DNA of 64,000 nt, taken from Nonomuraea guangzhouensis. Lineage in GTDB: Bacteria > Actinomycetota > Actinomycetes > Streptosporangiales > Streptosporangiaceae. The stretch covers positions 62,001 through 126,000 of the forward strand of contig NZ_JAHKRM010000019.1 of assembly GCF_019396345.1 (NCBI RefSeq), read 5' to 3'. The number at the start of each line of letters is the position of its first letter. The stretch's first letter is position 1. Both the position numbers and the translations under genes were made by a program. This document shows, piece after piece, positions 1 through 8,610 of the stretch. The notes beneath the pieces are model-generated. The model was not told the DNA's origin. It made no database searches and saw only the letters and a list, made by a program, of their open reading frames with translations.

Positions 1-2631
1 GAGGAACAGCGCCTGGTGGCACTGGAGGAGCTGGCCGAGACCCGCCTGGACCTGGGCGACCACGGTGCCCTGGCGGCCGACCTGGCCGGCCTGGTGGCCG
101 CGCACCCCCTGCGCGAACGGCTGCGGACCGCGCACCTGCTGGCGCTGTACCGGGCTGGGCGGCAGAGCGAGGCGCTGGCCGGGTACGGGCAGCTGCGCGG
201 GCTGCTGGCGGACGAACTGGGCATCGACCCCGCACCGGAACTGACGGCCCTACACGCGGCAATCCTCCGCCAGGACCCCACCCTCGACCCACCCCCGCCG
301 CCACACCCCGACCCGGCCGCGCCACTCGCGGGTCCGCCGCACAGCGGCCAGGCCGGATCGGTTGTCGGGCCGCCGGGGACGAATCTGCCCGCGCCGCTCA
401 CCGGGTTGGTCGGGCGGGGTGTGGAGGTGGCCGAGGTGCGGGCGTTGCTGCGGGGTGGGCGGCTCGTTACGTTGACCGGGCCTGGTGGGGTGGGTAAGAC
501 GCGGCTTGCTCTGGAGGCCGCGACCGAGACCGGCCAGCCGTTCCCGGGAGGTGTGTGGCTGGTCGAGCTGGCGGCGATCACACCGCCCGCTGAGCCGGGT
601 GTGGTGGCTGAGGCGGTGGCGGCCGTGCTGGGGGTCAGGGATGATCTGCCTGGGTCGGCGGTCGACCGGCTCGGCGCCGCGTTGCGTACCCGCGCGACGC
701 TGCTCGTCCTCGACAACTGCGAGCACGTGGTCGAACAGGTCGCCGAGCTGGCCGAGCGGCTGTTGCGGGCCGCGCCCGAGTTGCGCGTGCTGGCGACCAG
801 CCAGGAGTCGCTGCGCGTCCCCGGTGAGGTGCTGTGGAGTGTGCCGCCGCTCGGGCCGGAGGCCGCCGCGGAGTTGCTCGCGGCACGGGCGGGCGTCGGG
901 GCGGGGGACGACGGCGTGGCGGAGATCTGTGCGCGGCTCGACGGGATCCCGCTCGCGCTGGAGCTGGCCGCCACCCGGCTACGCGCGCTCACCCCACGCC
1001 AGCTCGCCGCCCGGCTCGACGACCGGTTCCGGGTGCTGGCCACGGGGCATCGGGGCGCGCCCGCGCGGCAGCGGACGCTTCGGGCGATGATCGACTGGAG
1101 CTGGGAGCTGCTGACGGGTGGTGAGCGGCTGGTGCTGCGGCGCCTGGCCGTGCACGCCGACGGGTGCACGCTCGAAGCCGCCGAGGCGGTCTGCGCCGAA
1201 CCCGGCCTGGACGTGCTCGACCTGCTGGCCAGGTTGGTGGACAGGTCGCTGGTGGTACGGGCGCCGGGCGGCAGGTACCGGCTGCTGGAGTCGGTGGCGG
1301 CGTACTGCCTGGAACGGCTGTCCGAGGCGGACGAGACGGTGACGGTCCGGCTGCGGCACGCCCGCCACTACGCCGACCTGGCCGAACGCGCCGAGCCCGG
1401 CCTGCGCGGACCCGAGCAACCGCGGTGGCTGGCCCTCCTCGACGCCGACGCCGCCAACCTGCGCACCGCGATCGAGACCTCCCTCCGGCTCAAAACCACA
1501 CAAGACGCCGTCCGGCTGGTGAATGCGCTGGCCTGGTACTGGGTGTTGCGGGGCCGGCTCGGCGAAGGACAGCGGGCGTTCGAGGCGGTGCTGGCTGTCG
1601 TCGACGACGCGCAGGCCCGGGTCTGGCTGGCCGGGCTGCGGATGCTGGCGGGGCAGGGGCGGGCCCCCGACCTGGAACGACCGGCCGACATCGCGGATCC
1701 GGCGCGCCGGGCCAGGGCGCAGTGGTTCCTGGCCTTCACGCTGTACGGCTACGACGACCCGGCGGCCACCGACGCCTACCTGCACAGCGCCCTGGAGTAC
1801 TTTCTGGCCGCGGACGACCGGTGGGGCACGGCGGCGGCGCTGAGTCTGCGGGCCAGGCGGGCGCTGCTGCGCGGTGATCTGGTGGCGCTGCGGCGGGACG
1901 GGGAGCGGGGGCTGGAGCTGTTCCGCGAGGTGGGCGACCGGTGGGGCGAGATGCGGGCCGCCGAGAACCTCGGCACGCTGGCCGAGATCACCGGCGACTA
2001 CGAGCAGGCCGCGGAGCTGCGCCGCGACGGGCTGCGCATCGCCGAGGAGCTCGGGCTGTGGAGCGAGGCGTCGGGCGCCCTGTCCAGGCTGGGCCGGGTG
2101 GCGCTGCTGACCGGCGACCTCGACGAGGCTCGGGAGCTGCACGAGCGGGCCAGGCGGCTGGCCGTCGCCAGGTCGGATGTGCCGTTGAAGGAGTTCGCGG
2201 AGGTCGGGCTGGCCTTGGTGGCTGGGCGGCAGGGACGGCTCGACGAGGCGGACGGGCTGCTGCGCCGCTGGTTGCGCTGGGTGCGTGAGGTGGCGGGTGA
2301 GCCGGGGGCGGCGTTGATCCTGGCCGAGCTGGGGTTCGTCGCCGAGCAGCGGGGGGACGCGGCGGCGGCGCTGGAGTGGCAGCGGGAGGGGCTGGCGATG
2401 GCGCGGCGGGTGGGCGATCCACGCGCGATCGCGCTCGCGATGGAGGGCCTGGCCGGGGCTCAGGCGCTCGGCGGACAGCACGAGGAGGCGGCCAGGCTGC
2501 TGGACACGGCCGGCGCGCTCAGGGCGTCGGTGGGCGCGCCGCTGCCCGGGGCCGAACGCGGCGACGTCGATCGGATCGCGGCCGCGGTGCGGGTGGCGCT
2601 CGATCTGCAACGGCTGCCGGACCATTCCTGA
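1..2631 (+). CDS. BTAD / NB-ARC / TPR transcriptional regulator (AfsR/SARP-like), 5' truncated
   Basis: The frame is open from the first base, so the start and probably the N-terminal DNA-binding domain lie outside the window. The first ~90 codons look like a bacterial transcriptional activation (BTAD) domain (LRERLRTAHLLALYRAGRQ, then DELGIDPAPEL). An NB-ARC-type NTPase follows, with Walker A GPGGVGKT at about codons 160-167 and the Walker B-like LLVLDNCEHV near 235-245. The C-terminal half is helical and TPR-like, with repeated A/E/L-rich units. Such proteins are ATP-dependent cytoplasmic activators, often of secondary metabolism. The target cannot be read here. The DNA-binding domain is inferred from the family, not seen. 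Confidence 0.88.
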   Translation, partial: EEQRLVALEELAETRLDLGDHGALAADLAGLVAAHPLRERLRTAHLLALYRAGRQSEALAGYGQLRGLLADELGIDPAPELTALHAAILRQDPTLDPPPPPHPDPAAPLAGPPHSGQAGSVVGPPGTNLPAPLTGLVGRGVEVAEVRALLRGGRLVTLTGPGGVGKTRLALEAATETGQPFPGGVWLVELAAITPPAEPGVVAEAVAAVLGVRDDLPGSAVDRLGAALRTRATLLVLDNCEHVVEQVAELAERLLRAAPELRVLATSQESLRVPGEVLWSVPPLGPEAAAELLAARAGVGAGDDGVAEICARLDGIPLALELAATRLRALTPRQLAARLDDRFRVLATGHRGAPARQRTLRAMIDWSWELLTGGERLVLRRLAVHADGCTLEAAEAVCAEPGLDVLDLLARLVDRSLVVRAPGGRYRLLESVAAYCLERLSEADETVTVRLRHARHYADLAERAEPGLRGPEQPRWLALLDADAANLRTAIETSLRLKTTQDAVRLVNALAWYWVLRGRLGEGQRAFEAVLAVVDDAQARVWLAGLRMLAGQGRAPDLERPADIADPARRARAQWFLAFTLYGYDDPAATDAYLHSALEYFLAADDRWGTAAALSLRARRALLRGDLVALRRDGERGLELFREVGDRWGEMRAAENLGTLAEITGDYEQAAELRRDGLRIAEELGLWSEASGALSRLGRVALLTGDLDEARELHERARRLAVARSDVPLKEFAEVGLALVAGRQGRLDEADGLLRRWLRWVREVAGEPGAALILAELGFVAEQRGDAAAALEWQREGLAMARRVGDPRAIALAMEGLAGAQALGGQHEEAARLLDTAGALRASVGAPLPGAERGDVDRIAAAVRVALDLQRLPDHS

Positions 2632-2710
2632 CCTGCAAATATCCGGGTTTGGCAGTCAAGGTAATGATTCGCCATTACTCTTCGTGGGCGTTCCCGTACA
2701 CACAGGAGTG

Positions 2711-2860
2711 ATGGTGTTTCTCCAACTCGCGCTCGCTCTGTTCGTCGCCGTCGCCGGGCACGCAGGCGTGGCCGACGCAGACCATCCGCTACCCAACACA
2801 AAGCGGCATTTCGCCCTGGCGTCTTCTCTCGATAAACCCAAGATTCCGCACTTTCGGTGA
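2711..2860 (+). CDS. possible 49-residue secreted peptide
   Basis: A short frame lies in the ~290-base gap before glgB. It starts ATG after the SD-like ACAGGAG and reads through LQLALALFVAVAGHAGVADA, which looks like a signal peptide with an AxA-type cleavage region. A polar tail of about 25 residues follows. The first half has G/C-rich third positions like real genes here, the second half less so. I recognise no family. It could be a genuine small exported peptide, a leader, or chance. Confidence 0.3.
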   Translation: MVFLQLALALFVAVAGHAGVADADHPLPNTKRHFALASSLDKPKIPHFR

Positions 2861-2922
2861 TTGTCTCCGTGATTGCGGGCAGTGGCCTGGGTTGGAGGGT
2901 TGACGTAGGGCAAGGTGGGAGC

Positions 2923-5085
2923 ATGCCGATGAGGACAGAGCTCGACCGACTCGCGGGCGGAGCACACCACGATCCGCATTCCGTGCTGGGAGCGCATCCC
3001 GTCGAGGGGGGTGTCACGTTCCGTACGCTGCGCCCGCTCGCTGAGCGGGTGCAAGTGGTGATGGACGACGGAACGGCCCACGATCTGAAACACCAGGCCC
3101 ATGGGGTGTTCGAGGTCACGGTCAAGGGGCTCGACAAGGTGCCCTCCTACACGTTCAGCGTCCAGTACGCCGGCGCCGAGCCGTACTCGGCGCGTGACCC
3201 CTACCGTCACTGGCCCACGCTGGGCGAGGTGGACCTGCACCTGATCGGCGAGGGACGGCACGAACGGCTGTGGGAGGTGCTCGGCTCGCGCGTGATGCTG
3301 CACGAGGACGTCGACGGCACCGCGTTCGCCGTCTGGGCGCCGAACGCGCGCGGCGTCCGGGTCGTCGGCGACTTCAACCACTGGGACGGCACCGCCTACC
3401 CGATGCGCTCGCTGGGCCGTTCCGGGGTGTGGGAGCTGTTCATCCCCGAGCTGGGGCAGGGCGAGCGGTACAAGTTCCACATTCTCGGCGCCGACGGCGT
3501 GTGGCGGGACAAGGCCGACCCGATGGCCAGGCGGACCGAGGTGCCGCCGCAGACCGCGTCCGTGGTCGAGCACTCGGCCTACACCTGGGACGACAGCGCG
3601 TGGATGACCGAGCGCGCCGAGAAGGACGCGCAGCGGGGCCCCGCGAGCGTCTACGAGGTGCACCTGGGGTCGTGGCGGCCCGGCCTGTCCTACCTGGAGC
3701 TGGCCGAGCAGCTCGTCGACTACGTCCAGGACATGGGCTTCACGCATGTGGAGCTGCTGCCGGTGGCCGAGCACCCGTTCGGCGGGTCGTGGGGCTACCA
3801 GGTGACCTCCTACTACGCGCCGACGGCCAGGTTCGGCTCGCCCGACGAGTTCCGCCATCTGGTGGACCGGATGCACCAGGCCGGGATCGGGGTGCTGCTC
3901 GACTGGGTGCCCGCGCACTTCCCGATGGACGACTGGGCGCTGGCCCGCTTCGACGGCACCCCGCTGTACGAGCACGCCGACCCGGCGCGCGGCGAGCACC
4001 CCGACTGGGGGACCTACGTCTTCGACTTCGGCCGCCGCGAGGTGCGTAACTTCCTGGTCGCCAACGCGATCTACTGGATGAAGGAGTTCCACATCGACGG
4101 GCTGCGGGTCGACGCGGTCGCCTCGATGCTCTATCTCGACTACTCGCGGCGCGAGGGCGAGTGGACGCCGAACGTCTACGGCGGCAGGGAGAACCTCGAC
4201 GCGGTGGAGTTCCTCAAGGAGATGAACTCCGTCTGCTATCGGGAGGCTCCGGGCATCACGACCGTGGCGGAGGAGTCGACGGCGTGGCCGGGCGTGTCGC
4301 GGCCCGTGCACCTGGGCGGCCTCGGGTTCGGCTTCAAGTGGAACATGGGCTGGATGCACGACACGCTCGCCTACCTACGACATGAACCGATATTTCGCCA
4401 GTACCACCACCATCAGATGACTTTTTCGCTCATGTACGCCTACTCCGAGAACTTCGTGCTGCCGCTGTCCCACGACGAGGTCGTGCACGGCAAGGGCTCG
4501 CTGCTGGGCAAGATGCCGGGCGACGAATGGCAGCGGTTCGCCCAGCTCAGGGCCCTGCTCGCGTTCATGTGGGCGCATCCGGGCAAGCAGCTGCTGTTCA
4601 TGGGCGGCGAGTTCGGCCAGGGCTCGGAGTGGTCGGAGGAGCGCGGGCTCGACTGGTGGGTGCTGGAGTTCGACGGGCACGCGGGCGTACAGCGGCTGGT
4701 CCGCGACCTGAACGGGCTCTATCGCGAGTGCCCGGCCCTGTGGGAGCAGGACGCGTCCCCCGAGGGCTTCCGCTGGATCGACGCCGACGACGCGCGGGGT
4801 AACACCTTCTCGTTCGTCCGTTATGCGACCGACGGGTCCGCGGTGGCGTGCGTGGCTAACTTCAGCGGCGGGCCGTATGAGACCTACCAGCTCGGCCTGC
4901 CGTACGGCGGGCAGTGGGCGGAGATCGTCAACACCGACGCCTACGACTACTGGGGCAGCGGGGTCGGCAACATGGGCTCGGTCGCGGCCGTCGAGGAGCC
5001 CTGGCATGGCCTGCCGTACTCCGCCACGCTGCGGGTGCCGCCGCTGGGCGCCGTGTGGCTGCGTCACGACGGGCTGGGAAGTTGA
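2923..5085 (+). CDS. glgB: 1,4-alpha-glucan branching enzyme GlgB
   Basis: This GH13 enzyme forms alpha-1,6 branches in glycogen in the cytoplasm. The 720-residue length is normal for GlgB. An N-terminal CBM48-type region contains GDFNHWDG, followed by the (beta/alpha)8 barrel. The nucleophile is Asp397 in DGLRVDAVASM, the acid/base Glu is about 450 in AEEST, and the third acidic site is LSHDEVVHG with His517-Asp518. An all-beta C-domain ends in GAVWLRHDG. I chose ATG 2923 because AAGGTGGGA sits just upstream and the family start MRTELDRL follows. An in-frame GTG 66 bases upstream has no good ribosome site. No other glg gene is next to it here. Confidence 0.97.
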   Translation: MPMRTELDRLAGGAHHDPHSVLGAHPVEGGVTFRTLRPLAERVQVVMDDGTAHDLKHQAHGVFEVTVKGLDKVPSYTFSVQYAGAEPYSARDPYRHWPTLGEVDLHLIGEGRHERLWEVLGSRVMLHEDVDGTAFAVWAPNARGVRVVGDFNHWDGTAYPMRSLGRSGVWELFIPELGQGERYKFHILGADGVWRDKADPMARRTEVPPQTASVVEHSAYTWDDSAWMTERAEKDAQRGPASVYEVHLGSWRPGLSYLELAEQLVDYVQDMGFTHVELLPVAEHPFGGSWGYQVTSYYAPTARFGSPDEFRHLVDRMHQAGIGVLLDWVPAHFPMDDWALARFDGTPLYEHADPARGEHPDWGTYVFDFGRREVRNFLVANAIYWMKEFHIDGLRVDAVASMLYLDYSRREGEWTPNVYGGRENLDAVEFLKEMNSVCYREAPGITTVAEESTAWPGVSRPVHLGGLGFGFKWNMGWMHDTLAYLRHEPIFRQYHHHQMTFSLMYAYSENFVLPLSHDEVVHGKGSLLGKMPGDEWQRFAQLRALLAFMWAHPGKQLLFMGGEFGQGSEWSEERGLDWWVLEFDGHAGVQRLVRDLNGLYRECPALWEQDASPEGFRWIDADDARGNTFSFVRYATDGSAVACVANFSGGPYETYQLGLPYGGQWAEIVNTDAYDYWGSGVGNMGSVAAVEEPWHGLPYSATLRVPPLGAVWLRHDGLGS

Positions 5086-5153
5086 TGCCAGTTCGCTGAG
5101 AAAGGCGCTTCACCCCTGTGCGCGCCGGATAAATCCCCCTAAAATCCAAGATC

Positions 5154-7025
5154 GTGCGACTTCGCCCCTTAGTAGTGTGCGCGATCCTGCTGGCCTTGGT
5201 GCCGGCTGCTCCGGCCTTCGCCGACGACCCGACGCCTACCGCGACCCCCTCGCCTAGCGCGTCCCAGGAGAAGCTCGAAGACGGCCTGGCTCTCGATGGC
5301 GGCACCGTGCGCGCCATCGTCGAGCTGGCCGACCCGGGGCAGAAAGCGCCCGTCGCCGGCGAGGCGGCGGCCGACAGCGTGGACGTCGTCCTGCAACCGG
5401 AGAGCCAGCCGTTCATCGTGGTCCAGGGCACCGCCGAGGAGCTCGCCGCGCTCGCCGAGGACTCGCGCATCACCTCGATCCACCGCGATCGCGCCTATCC
5501 CCCGTCGGCGGCCAACAACCTCGTCCAGATCGGCGCCGACCAGGCGCACGCCCAAGGCTTCACCGGCACCGGCCAGGCGGTGGCCGTGCTCGACACCGGC
5601 ATCGACGAGGACCACCCGAACTTCGGCAGCCGGATCGTGGACGAGGCCTGCTTCTCCGCGGTGGACACGGGCGTGCAGTCGCTGTGCCCCAACGGCCAGA
5701 CCTCGCAGACCGGTAAGGGCGCGGCCAACGCCATGACGGCCAAGTGCCTGGCCGACGGCGCGAACCTGTGCGAGCACGGCACCCACGTAGCGGGCATCGC
5801 GGCGGGCGACAGCGGCGTCGCGCCCGGCGCCGGGATCGTCGCGGTGCAGGTGTTCAGCCGGGTCGACGACGAGTCGGTCTGCGGCGAGGCGTCGTGCCTG
5901 CTGGCGTACGAGTCGTCGCTGCGGCTGGCCCTGGACTACGTGGCCGCCTCGACGCAGCCGATCGCCGCGGTGAACCTGAGCCTGGGCGGCGGGCTGTCCG
6001 AGACCTCCTGCGACGACACCGAGGAGGGCGCGATCTTCAAGCCGAAGATCGACGCCCTGCTGGCCAAGGGCATCGCGACCGTGGTCGCGGCCGGCAACGA
6101 GTACTTCGAGGGCACCTCCTTCCCCGCCTGCATCAGCTCCACGGTGGCCGTGGGCGCGAACGACGACAGCGACGCGATCGCCGACTTCTCCAACCGGGGA
6201 GCCGGGGTGGACCTGTTCGCGCCGGGCGTGGACATCGACTCGTCGGTGCCCGACAACCAGACGGCCGTCTACAGCGGCACCTCGATGGCGACTCCGCACG
6301 TGGCGGGCGCGCTGGCGCTGCTGAAGGCGCAGTCCCCGCAGACCTCGATGCCCGACCTGATCGCCAAGCTCAAGTCGGCCGGCCGCCCGTACGTCTATCA
6401 GGTCGGCGACACCCAGGTCACCACGCCGCGCCTGGACGTGCTCGCCGCGCTGACCGGCAGCACCCCGCAGCCGCCCATCACACAGACGCCCGCGCCGGCC
6501 CCCGAAGACCCCGACCCGGCCGACCCCGAGCCCGACCCGTCGGACAGCAGCGGCCCCTCGCCGTCGCCCGAGCCGTCGGAGACGATCACGACGACCCCGG
6601 TCCCGGTGCCGACCCTCACCGTAACCGTGACGGTGACCGTCACTCCCAAGGCTCCCGCCACGGTCTGTACGCGCGGTACGGCCGGCACCCGCATGACGGC
6701 CAAGAAGTGGGCCGTTGAGGTGCACCGGAGCACCGGCAAGCTCTCCGACGCCACGCTCACCTGCTACCTGAAGCTGGTGCAGAAGGCCAGCACGGTCTTC
6801 CCCGAGCTGACCAAGGCGTCATCCCTGGGCACCGCGTACCGGGTGCTGAAGACCACCAAGACGAACAGGGAGAAGCTGGACGCCGCCCTGCTGACCGGCT
6901 GGCTGAACTGGGCCAACGGAACGAACGGGACCGCGACCTTGAAGTCCGCCGAGAAGGTGCGGCTTTCCGCGAAGTCCACGACCACCGCGCTGAAGAAGGC
7001 GGCCAAGAGCGTCCTGCCGAAGTAG
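5154..7025 (+). CDS. secreted subtilisin-like (S8) serine protease with C-terminal domain
   Basis: A signal peptide ends near PAAPAFA (residue ~23), so the enzyme is exported. An I9-like propeptide region covers about 50-120. The catalytic triad is Asp147 in AVLDTGIDEDHP, His208 in HGTHVAGIAAG and Ser377 in SGTSMATPHVAG, with the oxyanion Asn in AAGNEYF. A Cys-bearing insert (EACFS, LCPNGQ, CLADGANLCEHG) separates Asp and His. After the protease domain comes a Pro/Asp/Thr-rich linker (~440-500), then a basic domain of ~120 residues with no recognised family, which may be an envelope anchor. The GTG start has little SD. The next gene is a paralogue. Confidence 0.93.
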   Translation: MRLRPLVVCAILLALVPAAPAFADDPTPTATPSPSASQEKLEDGLALDGGTVRAIVELADPGQKAPVAGEAAADSVDVVLQPESQPFIVVQGTAEELAALAEDSRITSIHRDRAYPPSAANNLVQIGADQAHAQGFTGTGQAVAVLDTGIDEDHPNFGSRIVDEACFSAVDTGVQSLCPNGQTSQTGKGAANAMTAKCLADGANLCEHGTHVAGIAAGDSGVAPGAGIVAVQVFSRVDDESVCGEASCLLAYESSLRLALDYVAASTQPIAAVNLSLGGGLSETSCDDTEEGAIFKPKIDALLAKGIATVVAAGNEYFEGTSFPACISSTVAVGANDDSDAIADFSNRGAGVDLFAPGVDIDSSVPDNQTAVYSGTSMATPHVAGALALLKAQSPQTSMPDLIAKLKSAGRPYVYQVGDTQVTTPRLDVLAALTGSTPQPPITQTPAPAPEDPDPADPEPDPSDSSGPSPSPEPSETITTTPVPVPTLTVTVTVTVTPKAPATVCTRGTAGTRMTAKKWAVEVHRSTGKLSDATLTCYLKLVQKASTVFPELTKASSLGTAYRVLKTTKTNREKLDAALLTGWLNWANGTNGTATLKSAEKVRLSAKSTTTALKKAAKSVLPK

Positions 7026-7134
7026 CGCAAAGGTTTCTCTGGCTTACATGCGTCACTTGGGAAACAAGGACATCACGGTTCACGTGCGTGGGGACTGAGC
7101 AGGCAATACGCCTGACCCCACCACGGAGGAACCA

Positions 7135-8514
7135 GTGAAGCTACGACCGCTGCTGACCGGCATGCTCGCGCTCGCCACGATCTCGGCCGCGCTCGTCGCG
7201 GCCCAGGCGGGCCACGCGGACAGCCTCGGCGCCGGCGGCCCGCTCATCAGCCCGGCGCTCGTCGAGGAGATGAAGACGACGCAGCACGTCCGCTCGATCG
7301 TCGAGCTGCATCCCGGCCAGGACGGCGAGGCCGTCGCCCGGGACATCATGGCGGCCTCCGACACGGCGCGGATCATCGAGTCGGCGAAGTCGCCGAACTT
7401 CTTCGTGGCCGAGCTCGACGGCGTGTGCCTGGACCGGCTCAGGAACGACCTCCGCGTCAAATCCGTCTACAAGGACGACCTGAGCTCGACGTTCCTGGAC
7501 CAGAGCACCAAGGTGATCGGCTCCGACCAGGCCAACGCGGCGGGCTGGACCGGCAAGGGCACCACGGTCGCCGTCCTCGACACCGGCATCGACGACGACC
7601 ATCCGTTCTTCACCGGCCGGATCGCGGACGAGGCCTGCTTCTCCTCCGCGAACCCGAGCGCCGAGGCCGTCTCGCTCTGCCCCAACGGGCAGCCCAGTCA
7701 GACGGGCCGCGGCGCGGCGAACGCCGAGACCCCGCTGTGCGTGGTGAACGGGCTCAACCAGTGCCTCCACGGCTCGCACGTGGCGGGCATAGCGGCGGGG
7801 GCCATGGTGCGGGGCGCTCCGTCCAACGGCGTGGCGCCGGGGGCGGCCATCCTGCCGATCCAGATCTTCACCCGCGTCAACAGCGCCGCGGCCTGCTCGG
7901 CGGCGGGAGCCCGTTCGGCTCCGTGCTTCCTGAGCTACACCTCGGATCAGAAGCACGGACTGGAGTACGTCGAGAGCGCGGCGAAGAGACTGCACATCGC
8001 CGCGGTCAACATGAGCTTCGGCGGCGGGCGCGTCTTCACCCAGCCGTGCGACGACGATCCGCGGGCCGGCGCGCACAAGGCGCAGTTCGACGCCCTGCGG
8101 GCGCTCGGCGTCGCGCCCGTGGTGGCGGCGGGCAACTCCGGCAACGACGGCGTCGCCTCGCCGGCCTGCGTCTCCAGCGCGATCACGGTGGGCGCCACCG
8201 ACGACAGCGACCAGATCGCCTGGTTCTCCAACCGTGGCGCGATGCTGGACGTATTCGCCCCCGGAGTCAAGATCAACTCATCGGTGCCCGACGACACCTG
8301 GGCCGAGCTGAGCGGCACCTCGATGGCCGCACCGCACGTGACCGGCGGGTTCGCGGTGATGAGGCAGGCCTTTCCCACCATGAGCGTCGAGGAGATCGCG
8401 CGGCGGCTGCAGAGCACCGGCATGGACATTCCGTACAGCACCGAGCTCTCCCAGGTGCGCACCGAGCGGATCAACCTCGCCAGGGCCATCGGGCCGGCGC
8501 GGACCGGCGTCTGA
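7135..8514 (+). CDS. secreted subtilisin-like (S8) serine protease, paralogue of the upstream gene
   Basis: This 459-residue exported protease starts at GTG after CGGAGGA and has a signal peptide ending near AAQAGHA. The triad is Asp149 (AVLDTGIDDDHP), His212 (HGSHVAGIAAG) and Ser396 (SGTSMAAPHVTGG), with AAGNSGND as the oxyanion segment. It shares with its upstream neighbour the unusual Cys-containing insert (DEACFSS, LCPNGQPSQTGRGAANA), so the pair arose by tandem duplication. It lacks the neighbour's Pro-rich linker and C-terminal domain and ends soon after the catalytic fold. Substrates are unknown. A strong hairpin follows the gene. Confidence 0.93.
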   Translation: MKLRPLLTGMLALATISAALVAAQAGHADSLGAGGPLISPALVEEMKTTQHVRSIVELHPGQDGEAVARDIMAASDTARIIESAKSPNFFVAELDGVCLDRLRNDLRVKSVYKDDLSSTFLDQSTKVIGSDQANAAGWTGKGTTVAVLDTGIDDDHPFFTGRIADEACFSSANPSAEAVSLCPNGQPSQTGRGAANAETPLCVVNGLNQCLHGSHVAGIAAGAMVRGAPSNGVAPGAAILPIQIFTRVNSAAACSAAGARSAPCFLSYTSDQKHGLEYVESAAKRLHIAAVNMSFGGGRVFTQPCDDDPRAGAHKAQFDALRALGVAPVVAAGNSGNDGVASPACVSSAITVGATDDSDQIAWFSNRGAMLDVFAPGVKINSSVPDDTWAELSGTSMAAPHVTGGFAVMRQAFPTMSVEEIARRLQSTGMDIPYSTELSQVRTERINLARAIGPARTGV

Positions 8515-8558
8515 GGCTCCGCCGTGCCGCGTCACGGACGCTGACCACGTCCGGCCAT

Positions 8559-8595
8559 CGGCAGGAGTTGGGTCACCCATGACCGACTCCTGCCG
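8559..8595. terminator. long hairpin between the subtilase and sppA
   Basis: CGGCAGGAGT (8559-8568) pairs with ACTCCTGCCG (8586-8595), and inside it GGTCA (8571-8575) pairs with TGACC (8580-8584). The result is a stem of about 15 bp with a small internal mismatch and a 4-base loop. There is no U-tract, which is common for actinobacterial terminators. It lies 16 bases before the sppA start, so it could instead control that gene. Confidence 0.6.
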
Positions 8596-8610
8596 CTTAG
8601 GGTGGCTTTT

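Noticed and set aside
979..2625. Long minus-strand open frame antisense to the first regulator gene
   Set aside because: It is Pro/Gln/Arg/His-rich with no domain, as expected for the antisense of a high-G+C gene whose sense frame has clear BTAD, NB-ARC and TPR content.
2656..4359. 567-codon minus-strand open frame over the glgB start
   Set aside because: The composition is not protein-like and the plus frame encodes a complete GlgB with all catalytic motifs.
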